From DASZHJ01 sp035517495 (GTDB lineage Bacteria; Pseudomonadota; Alphaproteobacteria; ATCC43930; CGMCC-115725), in the NCBI GenBank assembly GCA_035517495.1, contig DATIYT010000024.1:1-64000 (forward strand): a stretch of 64,000 nt of DNA, given 5' to 3'. Positions 16,610-24,045 of the stretch are shown here, piece by piece. The notes beneath the pieces are model-generated. The model was not told where the DNA came from, did not search any database, and was given only the letters and a program-made list of their open reading frames with translations. Positions within the stretch are counted from its first letter, which is position 1. Every line of letters begins with the position of its first letter. The position numbers were made by a program, and so were the translations under genes.

Positions 16610-16978
16610 GTGAAAGTCGACGATCCGCTTACCTCGGCAATTATCCAGGCCGTGATCAAAGTACACAAAGTACTGGGACCCGGGTTCACAGAGTCAATTT
16701 ATCGCCGGGCATTGCTGATCGAATTGCGCAAGCAAAACTTCGCGGTTGGCACGGAAGTGGAAGTCAATATCGCGTACGAAGGCCAAACCGTCGGCCAATA
16801 TCGCTTGGACATCATCGTGGAACGGACAGTTATCGTCGAATTGAAAGCGGTCGAAAAATTGGCAGCCATTCATTACGCACAGGTTCGCTCTTACCTGCAA
16901 GCCACCGGCCTAATGGTGGCCCTTTTAGTCAATTTTTCCACGGAAATGGCGGACTACCGGCGAATCGAGCGAGACTAG
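16610..16978 (+). CDS. GxxExxY family protein (PDDEXK_3 nuclease-like)
   Basis: 122 residues. The family signature GxxExxY is present as G25-F-T-E28-S-I-Y31, and the nuclease-fold core as D67 (RLDIIV) and E77-x-K79 (VELKA), spacing typical of PDDEXK enzymes. The family is widespread, often multi-copy, and has no established function. Start: GTG at 16610 is chosen because GGGAG lies 3-6 nt upstream and the conserved protein begins with KVDDPLT; a TTG at 16595 is an alternative. The gene is framed by oppositely oriented G-rich repeats D and E, and its GC content is lower than the surroundings, both suggesting a mobile cassette. Confidence 0.85.
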   Translation: MKVDDPLTSAIIQAVIKVHKVLGPGFTESIYRRALLIELRKQNFAVGTEVEVNIAYEGQTVGQYRLDIIVERTVIVELKAVEKLAAIHYAQVRSYLQATGLMVALLVNFSTEMADYRRIERD

Positions 16979-17012
16979 CCCCCCTCATCTCCATGTCATC
17001 CCCAAATCGCCC
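16979..17012 (-). repeat. G-rich dispersed repeat, copy E (right flank of GxxExxY gene)
   Basis: On the minus strand it reads GATTTGGGGATGACATGGAGATGAGGGG, the same core words as copy D but in opposite orientation relative to the gene. It begins directly after the GxxExxY stop codon. The pair D/E is therefore inverted around one gene, although the alignment is imperfect and the order of the sub-blocks is not a strict mirror. Confidence 0.5.
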
Positions 17013-17051
17013 TAGAACTTTGGTAGTGAACAGCCTTGGCAGGGCCGCCCC

Positions 17052-18098
17052 ATGAGCCCGCATGACGGCGGCCTTGCCGCGCTGAGCTTTCCGCACGCCA
17101 CTGCGCCGGCGCCCGGCACGCTTACCGAAGTGGTACCCGGCGTGCGCTGGCTGCGCATGCCGCTGCCCTTCGCGCTCGATCACATCAACCTTTGGCTGAT
17201 TGATGAGGGCGACGGTTGGACAATCGTCGACGCCGGGCTTGCGACCGATGAGACGAAGGCGCTCTGGGATCGCATCCTCGGCGGCGCGCTCGAGGGCCGG
17301 CCGGTCAAACGCTTGCTGGTGACGCATTTCCATCCCGACCATATCGGACTCGCGGGGTGGCTCACCGAACGGCTCAAGGTGCCGCTCTGGTGCACCGAGA
17401 CCGAATGGCTGTTTGCGCGCATGTTGAGCCTCGACACGACCGAGGGATTCGTCGCCAATGCGCTGGAATTTTATCGCCGCACCGGAATGGACGAGGCGAC
17501 GCGCGCGATCTTCGCCGGGCGCGGGAATTCCTATCGCCCGCGCGTGAGCCCTGTCCCCTACTCCTTCCATCGCATCGCCGGAGGGCAGAGGATTGCCATA
17601 GGCAAGCACGAGTGGCAGGTCATGATTGGACAAGGTCATGCGCCGGAGCATGCGTGCCTCTATTGTCCGACGCTCGACGTGTTGATCGCGGGCGACCAAA
17701 TTTTGCCGAAGATCTCGCCTAATGTGAGCCTCTGGCCGCAAGAACCTGAGGCAGACGCGCTCAGGCTTTACCTCGCCACGATCGCGGCCATCAAGGACTC
17801 CGTTCCCCCGAGCGCACTGGTGCTTCCCTCGCACGGATTGCCGTTTCTGGGCATCGATCGACGCATCGACCAGCTCGCAGCGCACCATCATGCACGGCTC
17901 AACGAGGTCGAAGCGGCCTGCGTCGCGCCGCGCACAGCCGCCGAGATCGTGCCGGTGCTGTTCCGCCGGAAGCTTGACGCGCATCAGATTGGCTTTGCCG
18001 TTGGCGAGGCGCTGGCCCATCTGCAGCATCTGGTTCGCTTGGATCGGTTGCGTCGCCGCGAACGCGCCGACGGTGTTTATCTGTACGAGCGGCCCTGA
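17052..18098 (+). CDS. MBL-fold metallo-hydrolase
   Basis: 348 residues. The binuclear metal motif THFHPDHIG gives H92, H94, D96 and H97; later ligands are His in GQGHAPEH, Asp in IAGDQIL and a final His in LPSHG. A C-terminal helical extension (about 270-348) carries the winged-helix-like region seen in LACTB2-like members of this group. The substrate is unknown; family members hydrolyse thioesters, lactones or RNA. It follows the GxxExxY cassette by 73 nt and faces an independent TonB-like gene downstream. Confidence 0.85.
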   Translation: MSPHDGGLAALSFPHATAPAPGTLTEVVPGVRWLRMPLPFALDHINLWLIDEGDGWTIVDAGLATDETKALWDRILGGALEGRPVKRLLVTHFHPDHIGLAGWLTERLKVPLWCTETEWLFARMLSLDTTEGFVANALEFYRRTGMDEATRAIFAGRGNSYRPRVSPVPYSFHRIAGGQRIAIGKHEWQVMIGQGHAPEHACLYCPTLDVLIAGDQILPKISPNVSLWPQEPEADALRLYLATIAAIKDSVPPSALVLPSHGLPFLGIDRRIDQLAAHHHARLNEVEAACVAPRTAAEIVPVLFRRKLDAHQIGFAVGEALAHLQHLVRLDRLRRRERADGVYLYERP

Positions 18099-18176
18099 AG
18101 CCGCGCCTGCACCGAAACGCTGGTATCATCTTCAGCGGATTGTCCAGGCGGGTCGCGCGAAATCGGATCGGGCGTG

Positions 18177-19019
18177 ATGACTGTGCTGGTCCCACGGGAC
18201 GAAGACATTCGAGAGAGCACCGGGCGAATCGGCCGCGGTGGCTCGCTGCTGCCATGGACGCTCATGGCGGCCGTGTTGCTGCATGGCGCGGTGTTTCTCC
18301 TGATCACCGTCGACTGGGAGGCCATGCTGAGCCGGGTCAAGGAGGAACCGACGCCGATCCCGGTCGCGCTCGTATTCGAGCCGCCGCCTGCTCCGCCGCC
18401 GCCGGCTCCCACCGAGACGAAACCAACGCCGGCCGTCACGCCGCGCAGCTCCGGCAGCGATACCAAGACCGAGGCGAAGGCGACCGAGGAAGCACGCCCG
18501 GCCCTGCCGGAGGCGAGCCCCACCCCGCAACCGACTGAATCGAAGGAGCAAAAGCCCGCGAACACCGGGGAAAAAACACCGGCGACCGCGCCCCACTTGG
18601 CCCATTCCGGAGAGCGCACGGCGGCGGTCGCACCCGAAGTGCACCACGAATCACAGCCGGCGCCCCTTTTTCACAACATTCGCTTGCCCTCGCAGCGCGG
18701 CGGCACCAGCACCCGCGACGCCGAGGGCGACGCTTACATGAACCGGCTGCGCGACATCGTGGAGCGCAACCGTATCTACCCGCCGGCGCAGTACTTCAGC
18801 GGCGATGCGGAGCGGCTCGCGGTTTACAGCATCGTTGTCGACCCCGGCGGCGCGCTGGTGACGATCACGCTCCTCGAATCGACGGGCTCCGTCGTGCTCG
18901 ACGAAGCCGCCGGACGCATGTTGCGCAACAGCGCCCCCTTCCCGCCGCTTCCCGCGAGCTATCCTCAGATTCGCACGGTGATCAGAGCCGAACTGCCGAT
19001 CTACCCGAACCCGCGCTGA
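18177..19019 (+). CDS. TonB-family energy-transducing protein
   Basis: 280 residues. One N-terminal membrane anchor (about 25-44, LLPWTLMAAVLLHGAVFLLI), a long periplasmic Pro/Ala/Glu/Thr-rich spacer (about 55-170) and a TonB C-terminal domain (about 185-278, with NRIYPP near the start). TonB carries proton-motive energy from ExbB/ExbD to outer-membrane receptors. No exbB, exbD or TonB-dependent receptor gene is in the window, so it must use a complex encoded elsewhere or be a stand-alone TonB-domain protein. An in-frame GTG directly before the ATG (18174) is an alternative start. Confidence 0.75.
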   Translation: MTVLVPRDEDIRESTGRIGRGGSLLPWTLMAAVLLHGAVFLLITVDWEAMLSRVKEEPTPIPVALVFEPPPAPPPPAPTETKPTPAVTPRSSGSDTKTEAKATEEARPALPEASPTPQPTESKEQKPANTGEKTPATAPHLAHSGERTAAVAPEVHHESQPAPLFHNIRLPSQRGGTSTRDAEGDAYMNRLRDIVERNRIYPPAQYFSGDAERLAVYSIVVDPGGALVTITLLESTGSVVLDEAAGRMLRNSAPFPPLPASYPQIRTVIRAELPIYPNPR

Positions 19020-19029
19020 GGGCGAGCCT

Positions 19030-20274
19030 TCAGGCGTGTGCCGCGTGCCCGCGCGGTTGGCGCAGGAGCCACAAGGCAATCGAGAGATTGAGCAGGTTCC
19101 AAAGGACCCCGTTGATGAAGGCAGCACGATAAGAGCCCGTCCAGTCGAAGATCGCACCGGACATCCATCCGCCGAGCGCCATGCCGATGACCGTCGCCAT
19201 CAATACGAGTCCCACTCGCGTTCCCGCCTCGCGCGCCGGGAAGTATTCACGCACGATCATCGCGTAACTGGGCACAATGCCGCCTTGCGCCAAGCCGAAC
19301 AGCGCCGAGACCACGTAGAGCGAGGCGAGCCCGTCGAACGGCACATAGAAGATCAAGGTGAGGCACTGGAGCGCGGAGCCCACCAGCAAGGTGCGCACGC
19401 CGCCGATGTGGTCGGAGATCCAGCCCGACGCCAAGCGGCTCACGACACCCAGCCCCAACATCAGCGACAACATCTCGGCGCCACGCGCCACGCCATAGCC
19501 GAGATCCGCGCAATAGGCGACGATGTGCACTTGCGGCATCGACATCGCAACGCAGCAGGCGAGCCCGGCGACGACCAGGAGCGCCTGTAGGGCATTGGGC
19601 GAGATCGGCACCCCTGCCTCCGTCGACGGCGCCAGAGGATGCGCGGGAGCGGCGGCAATTGGGGTTGGGCGGCGCAACAATAGGCCCATCGGCAGCATCG
19701 TCACGGCGCAAAAAATGCCGATGCCGATATGAGTCTCCCGCCAGCCGTAATTGGCGACGAGATGCTGGAGGATCGGTGGCCACACCGTGCCCGAGAGATA
19801 GTTGCCGCTGGCGCAAATCGCGACCGCGATGCCGCGATTGCGGGTGAACCAGTGCGAGATGTCGGCGACCAGCGGCCCGAAGGTGGCGGAGCTGCCGAGG
19901 AGGCCGACGACCGCCCCCTGCACGATCGCGAATTGCCAGAGATTGGTGGCCTGCGCCGAGGCAATGTAGCCGATGCTGAGCGCGATCGCGCCGACGGAGA
20001 CCGGGAACACGACACCGCGCCGATCGGCGAGCCTACCCATCCAGATGCCGCCGAATGCAAAGCCGATCATGGTCAAGGTGTAGGGCAACGTGGCGCTGCC
20101 CCGCGCCACGCCGAAATCCGCTTGCAGCGCCGGCAGCACCACCACATTGGACCAGAGTCCGATCCCGCCGATCGTGCTGAGCAGCAACGAGAGGAACAGC
20201 CGCCGCCAAGCGTAGCGGCTCTCGGGTCCATCGAGCGTCGCGCCTTCCGACCTCACTTGCCCGTGCGGCGCCAT
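19030..20274 (-). CDS. MFS transporter (oxalate/formate antiporter-like or monocarboxylate type)
   Basis: 414 residues, 12 predicted hydrophobic segments. The loop 2-3 signature GRLADRRG of the major facilitator superfamily is present, and a second copy-like GWISDHIG lies in the second half, as expected for the two six-helix bundles. Substrate cannot be inferred from sequence; similar proteins carry organic acids. Start chosen at MAPHGQV because the 30 upstream in-frame residues are Arg-rich and unlike transporter sequence. Its stop faces the TonB-like stop with only 10 nt between. It probably is not co-transcribed with the next MFS gene, 156 nt away. Confidence 0.85.
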   Translation of the reverse strand: MAPHGQVRSEGATLDGPESRYAWRRLFLSLLLSTIGGIGLWSNVVVLPALQADFGVARGSATLPYTLTMIGFAFGGIWMGRLADRRGVVFPVSVGAIALSIGYIASAQATNLWQFAIVQGAVVGLLGSSATFGPLVADISHWFTRNRGIAVAICASGNYLSGTVWPPILQHLVANYGWRETHIGIGIFCAVTMLPMGLLLRRPTPIAAAPAHPLAPSTEAGVPISPNALQALLVVAGLACCVAMSMPQVHIVAYCADLGYGVARGAEMLSLMLGLGVVSRLASGWISDHIGGVRTLLVGSALQCLTLIFYVPFDGLASLYVVSALFGLAQGGIVPSYAMIVREYFPAREAGTRVGLVLMATVIGMALGGWMSGAIFDWTGSYRAAFINGVLWNLLNLSIALWLLRQPRGHAAHA

Positions 20275-20430
20275 GACTTTGGAATCTCCAGCGAAGCTTA
20301 GTAACCACCGGAGACTACGGGGGCGGCCGGATCGGGACAACCCGCGGAGGCCGCAAGCCGCCATGCGAAATTCGGGACGGAATGTGCGGGTACATTTTCG
20401 TGCGCTGGCTGCGCGAGAAGCCGCAATGCG

Positions 20431-21708
20431 CTACTCCGCAGGCTGGACTCGCGCCGGTAGAACGTCGAGCTCCTCGGGCCGATGCGGGAACAAGAGCGCG
20501 CCGAGGAATACGCACGCGCCCAGGCATGCCAGCACCAGGAAGGCGATTTCGAATCCCCCGGTGCGATCGTGCAGAATCGCGACCAGCGGCACGCCGCAAG
20601 CGCTCGCGCCGAACGAGACGATGTAGCGGAACGCATAAGCGCGCGCGCGCCATTCCTGGTTGGTGTAGCGCGCCACCATCGCGTCGTTGATGGTAACTTG
20701 CCCGAAGATCCCGAACATGACGCCGATAGCCAGGAGCAGCATCGCCCATTCATGCGCCCAGGCCGCAAGCAACAGGCACGGTGCCTGTATTACCGAGAGC
20801 GGCAGAAACACCGTCCGCAGGGGGTGGCGATCGACGAAATGGCCGACGATCAACTGCGAGACGGCGCCGATCGTGAATACCACGAAGGCGAGCGCTCCGA
20901 TCCCCAACGGGGCGCTGCTCCCCATGTCGAGAATGGCCTTGGGCACGAACAACTGAACCGCATGATCGAGCGCCGCGGCGGTCATCTGGCTCAAATCCGG
21001 CAGCCGCTCCGCAAACACCTTCGGCAGCGAGACCGAAACCGCATTGAAGACAACGCTGCCCGTGAGCGTCACCAGCACCAGCACCGCAAACGCATGCACC
21101 ATGACGCCGCGCGGTACGGGCGCCGCGGCTCTGCGCACCACTCGCTTTTCCTCGCGCTCATCGGGGATGAGGGCGAGAAAGGCGACACCGAGCGCGATCG
21201 CAATCAGACCCGGCACCGCGAAGGCCCAACGCCAGCCAACCGAATAGGTGAGCGCGCCGCTGGCGAGTGCCGCGAAGGCGACGCCGAGATTGCCCCAGAC
21301 TCCGTTGACGCCGATGGTACGGCCGAGCCGCTCCGTGGCGTGCGCGGTCAGCATCGCGGTGCCGACGGGATGATAGATTGCGGCGAAGGCGCCGACCAAA
21401 GTCAGCGAGGCCGCAAGCATGAACGGCGTGGTCACGAAGGCGGTAAGCATGGTAGCCGCGCCCACTCCGAAGAAGAACAGCGCCATCATGTTGCGCCGGC
21501 TCCAGCGGTCCCCGAGCCAGCCCGCCGGCAGCGAACCCGCGCCGAAGGCGATGAACCCCCCGAGCGATAGCGAGAGCAGCTCGCCATAGGAGCGGCCGAA
21601 GCTCGCGCCCATGCCGAGCACGGCGGTCGGGAAAATCAGCATCACAAAGTGGTCGAGCGCATGCCCCACGTTGATGAACTGCACCACTCTTTTCGAGCTT
21701 GCCACCAT
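20431..21708 (-). CDS. MFS transporter, divergent from an AraC regulator
   Basis: 425 residues, 12 hydrophobic segments with the MFS loop motif GWLGDRWSRR near residue 64. The conserved FINVGHALDHFVMLIFPTAV start is typical of fosmidomycin-resistance-like and related MFS proteins. Export of a toxic compound is a fair guess because the neighbouring AraC-type gene is divergent, an arrangement often seen for inducible efflux. Start chosen at MVASSKRVV: the preceding in-frame residues lie across the intergenic region and the regulator start. Confidence 0.8.
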   Translation of the reverse strand: MVASSKRVVQFINVGHALDHFVMLIFPTAVLGMGASFGRSYGELLSLSLGGFIAFGAGSLPAGWLGDRWSRRNMMALFFFGVGAATMLTAFVTTPFMLAASLTLVGAFAAIYHPVGTAMLTAHATERLGRTIGVNGVWGNLGVAFAALASGALTYSVGWRWAFAVPGLIAIALGVAFLALIPDEREEKRVVRRAAAPVPRGVMVHAFAVLVLVTLTGSVVFNAVSVSLPKVFAERLPDLSQMTAAALDHAVQLFVPKAILDMGSSAPLGIGALAFVVFTIGAVSQLIVGHFVDRHPLRTVFLPLSVIQAPCLLLAAWAHEWAMLLLAIGVMFGIFGQVTINDAMVARYTNQEWRARAYAFRYIVSFGASACGVPLVAILHDRTGGFEIAFLVLACLGACVFLGALLFPHRPEELDVLPARVQPAE

Positions 21709-21770
21709 TGCACTCCGCTCCGGGCCCAACTTGCTTTGACAGAATAGCCATGGCTGGACCACACTGTCCT

Positions 21771-21783
21771 GACAACAATTGTC
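21771..21783. promoter_or_regulatory. Candidate operator between MFS gene and AraC-type regulator
   Basis: GACAACAATTGTC, perfect 5-bp arms (GACAA/TTGTC) around CAA, lying 12 nt before the regulator ATG and 63 nt before the divergent MFS start. AraC proteins often bind direct repeats, so this palindrome may belong to a different factor. The 86-nt intergenic space is short enough for one site to control both genes. Confidence 0.3.
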
Positions 21784-21794
21784 GAGAATCGGCC

Positions 21795-22586
21795 ATGCCA
21801 TCTCGCAGCACGAATCGCGAGGACTATCAAAGGGTTCCGCGGCCCGTAGCCGCCATGGCCAAGGATTTCCCGAGTGGCCACGTTATTCCACCGCACACGC
21901 ATCCGCGCGCGCAGCTGATCTATGCCGCCGAGGGCGTCATGCGCGTCGTCACCGCCGATGGGGCATGGGTCGTCCCCCCGATGCGCGCCGTTTGGCTTCC
22001 GGCGGGCATCGAGCACGAGGTGCACATGGACGGCAACGTCGCGATGCGCACGCTCTACATCGACTCGAAAGCGGCGCCTGCTTCGCTCCGCGGCTGCACC
22101 GTGATCGAGGTCTCGTCACTCCTGCGCGCGCTCATCTTGCGGGCGGTCGAGGAGCCCGTGGAATACGATGAGCAGGGCGCCATGGGCCACGTCATGGCGC
22201 TGATCCTCGAGGAGCTCGCGCATGGCGCTCCTGTTCCCTTCAACATTCCGTTGCCGCGTGATTCGCGGCTGCTGACATTGTGCCGCGCAATCCTAGAGGA
22301 GCCCGGAGCGCCCACGACATTGGACGCGTGGGCCGAGCGGGTCGGTGCCAGCACGCGCACGCTCGCGCGTCTCTTTCGCCGTGAAACCGGGCTTGGTTTC
22401 ACGGCGTGGCGGCAGCAGGTGCGTCTCGCTAAAGCCGTGGGACGCCTCGCCCGGCGCGAACCGGTGAAACGAATCGCCGAGGATCTCGGCTACAGCAGCC
22501 CCAGCGCCTTCAGCGCGATGTTCCATCGCGCACTGGGCGCCACGCCGCGCCAATATCTAGACCGGATCGGCCATGCGGAGCACTGA
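21795..22586 (+). CDS. AraC-family transcriptional regulator with cupin sensor domain
   Basis: 263 residues. N-terminal cupin-like sensor (about 15-110; HVIPPHTHPRAQLIYAAEG) and C-terminal AraC double helix-turn-helix (about 165-260), with the second recognition helix region IAEDLGYSSPSAFSAMFHRALG highly typical. Layout and sensor resemble NimR (YeaM), which controls the divergent efflux gene nimT in Escherichia coli. Here it is divergent from an MFS gene, so it probably senses a small molecule and controls that exporter and itself. Start: ATG at 21795, since the upstream frame overlaps the divergent promoter region. Confidence 0.85.
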   Translation: MPSRSTNREDYQRVPRPVAAMAKDFPSGHVIPPHTHPRAQLIYAAEGVMRVVTADGAWVVPPMRAVWLPAGIEHEVHMDGNVAMRTLYIDSKAAPASLRGCTVIEVSSLLRALILRAVEEPVEYDEQGAMGHVMALILEELAHGAPVPFNIPLPRDSRLLTLCRAILEEPGAPTTLDAWAERVGASTRTLARLFRRETGLGFTAWRQQVRLAKAVGRLARREPVKRIAEDLGYSSPSAFSAMFHRALGATPRQYLDRIGHAEH

Positions 22587-22631
22587 CGTGCTCCCGGCCG
22601 CAGCTTCTGGAGCGGGCGCGATGACCCTCGA

Positions 22632-23084
22632 TCACGCCGGCTTAAGCGGCTTCTCTCCGTAGAGTGCCCGCGCCCGGGCATCGAAGGCCGAGACCATGCG
22701 CTTTACCGCCTCGTTGAACAGCACTTCGACCAAGCGCTGCAGAAGCCGCGAGCGGAACTCGAAGTCGACGAAGAAATCGATGGTGCAACCACCGTCGGGC
22801 TCGGGAATGAAAATCCAGTGGTTGTTGAGGTAGCGGAACGGCCCCTCGCTGTATGTCACGTCAATGCGCCGCGGTCGGTCTAGCACGACGCGGGAGCTGA
22901 AGCGCTCGCGGACCATCTTGAAGCCGATTAGCAGGTCGGCCACCAACAGCTTGTCGGTCCGCTCACGGATGCGCACGCCCACGCACCACGGCAGGAATTC
23001 CGGATAGCGCCGCACGTCCGCGACGAGATCGAAGAGCTGCTCGGCGCTGTAGGGCAGACGCCGGCGCTCGGCGTGGGTGGGCAT
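22632..23084 (-). CDS. SRPBCC-family protein, COQ10/RatA type ubiquinone-binding factor
   Basis: 150 residues. START-like hydrophobic-cavity fold: YSAEQLFDLVADVRRYPEFLPWC at the start is the family signature, with the closing long helix SRLLQRLVEVLFNEAVKRMV. COQ10 homologues are needed for proper ubiquinone use in respiration; the E. coli relative RatA was described as a ribosome-association factor. In alphaproteobacteria it commonly follows lipA, as here (12 nt gap), and it ends this minus-strand operon. Confidence 0.9.
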   Translation of the reverse strand: MPTHAERRRLPYSAEQLFDLVADVRRYPEFLPWCVGVRIRERTDKLLVADLLIGFKMVRERFSSRVVLDRPRRIDVTYSEGPFRYLNNHWIFIPEPDGGCTIDFFVDFEFRSRLLQRLVEVLFNEAVKRMVSAFDARARALYGEKPLKPA

Positions 23085-23096
23085 GGACGAGTGAGT

Positions 23097-24041
23097 TTAG
23101 CGGCCAGCGGCCGCGAGCTTTTCCCGGCGCGCGCGGCGCAGGCGCTCGAAATCCGCGCCCGCGAAATAGGAGGAACGAGTGAGCGGCGAGGCCGAGACCA
23201 TCAGGAAGCCCTTGCCATAGGCCATGTGTTTCAAGCTTTCGAACTCGGCCGGCGGAACGAAGCTGGCGACCGCGTGATGCTTGGGGCTCGGCTGCAGATA
23301 TTGCCCGACGGTGAGGAAATCGACGTCGGCGGCGCGCAAATCATCCATCACCTGCAAAATTTCCTGCCGCTCCTCGCCCAACCCCACCATCAGCCCGGAT
23401 TTCGTGAACATCTGGTGATCGAGGCGCTTCACCTGGTCGAGCAAGCGCAGCGAATGGAAATAGCGCGCGCCCGGCCGCACCTCGGCGTAAAGGCGCGGCA
23501 CAGTCTCGAGATTGTGGTTGAAGATGTCGGGCTTGGCCGCCACCACCTGCTCCAGCGCGCCCTCCTTGTGCAGGAAGTCCGGCGTCAGAACCTCGATGGT
23601 GGTCGCGGGCGTACGAGCGCGGATCGCTTCGATCACCCGAACGAACTGACGTGCGCCGCCGTCATCGAGATCGTCGCGATCAACCGAAGTCACGACAATA
23701 TGGGCGAGGCCGAGCTTGGCGGCGGCTTCGGCCACGTGCTCCGGCTCGTGCGGATCGAGATCACCGGGCTTCCCCGTCGCGACGTTGCAGAAAGTGCAGG
23801 CACGCGTGCAGATGCTGCCGAGGATCATCACGGTCGCATGCTTTTGCTGCCAGCACTCGCCGATATTGGGGCAGGCAGCTTCCTCGCAGACGGTGTTGAG
23901 CTTGAGCGCGCGCATGAGGTTGCGCGTCTCGTGATACTCGCGCGAGACCGGCGCCTTGACGCGAATCCAGTCGGGCTTGCGCGCGATCGGCGTGTCGGGC
24001 CGGTGCGCCTTCTCGGGATGCCTTGGTCGAGCGTCGTCCAT
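23097..24041 (-). CDS. lipA: Lipoyl synthase
   Basis: 314 residues. Radical-SAM enzyme that inserts two sulfurs into protein-bound octanoyl chains to make lipoate. Two iron-sulfur sites are complete: the auxiliary cluster C52, C57, C63 (VCEEAACPNIGEC) and the SAM cluster C78-x3-C82-x2-C85. Start chosen at MDDARPRHP, 4 nt after the lpdA stop; a longer in-frame version would overlap lpdA. It lies directly behind the pyruvate dehydrogenase genes, whose lipoyl domains are its substrates. Confidence 0.97.
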   Translation of the reverse strand: MDDARPRHPEKAHRPDTPIARKPDWIRVKAPVSREYHETRNLMRALKLNTVCEEAACPNIGECWQQKHATVMILGSICTRACTFCNVATGKPGDLDPHEPEHVAEAAAKLGLAHIVVTSVDRDDLDDGGARQFVRVIEAIRARTPATTIEVLTPDFLHKEGALEQVVAAKPDIFNHNLETVPRLYAEVRPGARYFHSLRLLDQVKRLDHQMFTKSGLMVGLGEERQEILQVMDDLRAADVDFLTVGQYLQPSPKHHAVASFVPPAEFESLKHMAYGKGFLMVSASPLTRSSYFAGADFERLRRARREKLAAAGR

Positions 24042-24045
24042 GACG

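Noticed and set aside
15179..16666. A 495-codon minus-strand frame opposite the thiolase gene
   Set aside because: Antisense shadow of the thiolase, which has both catalytic cysteines.
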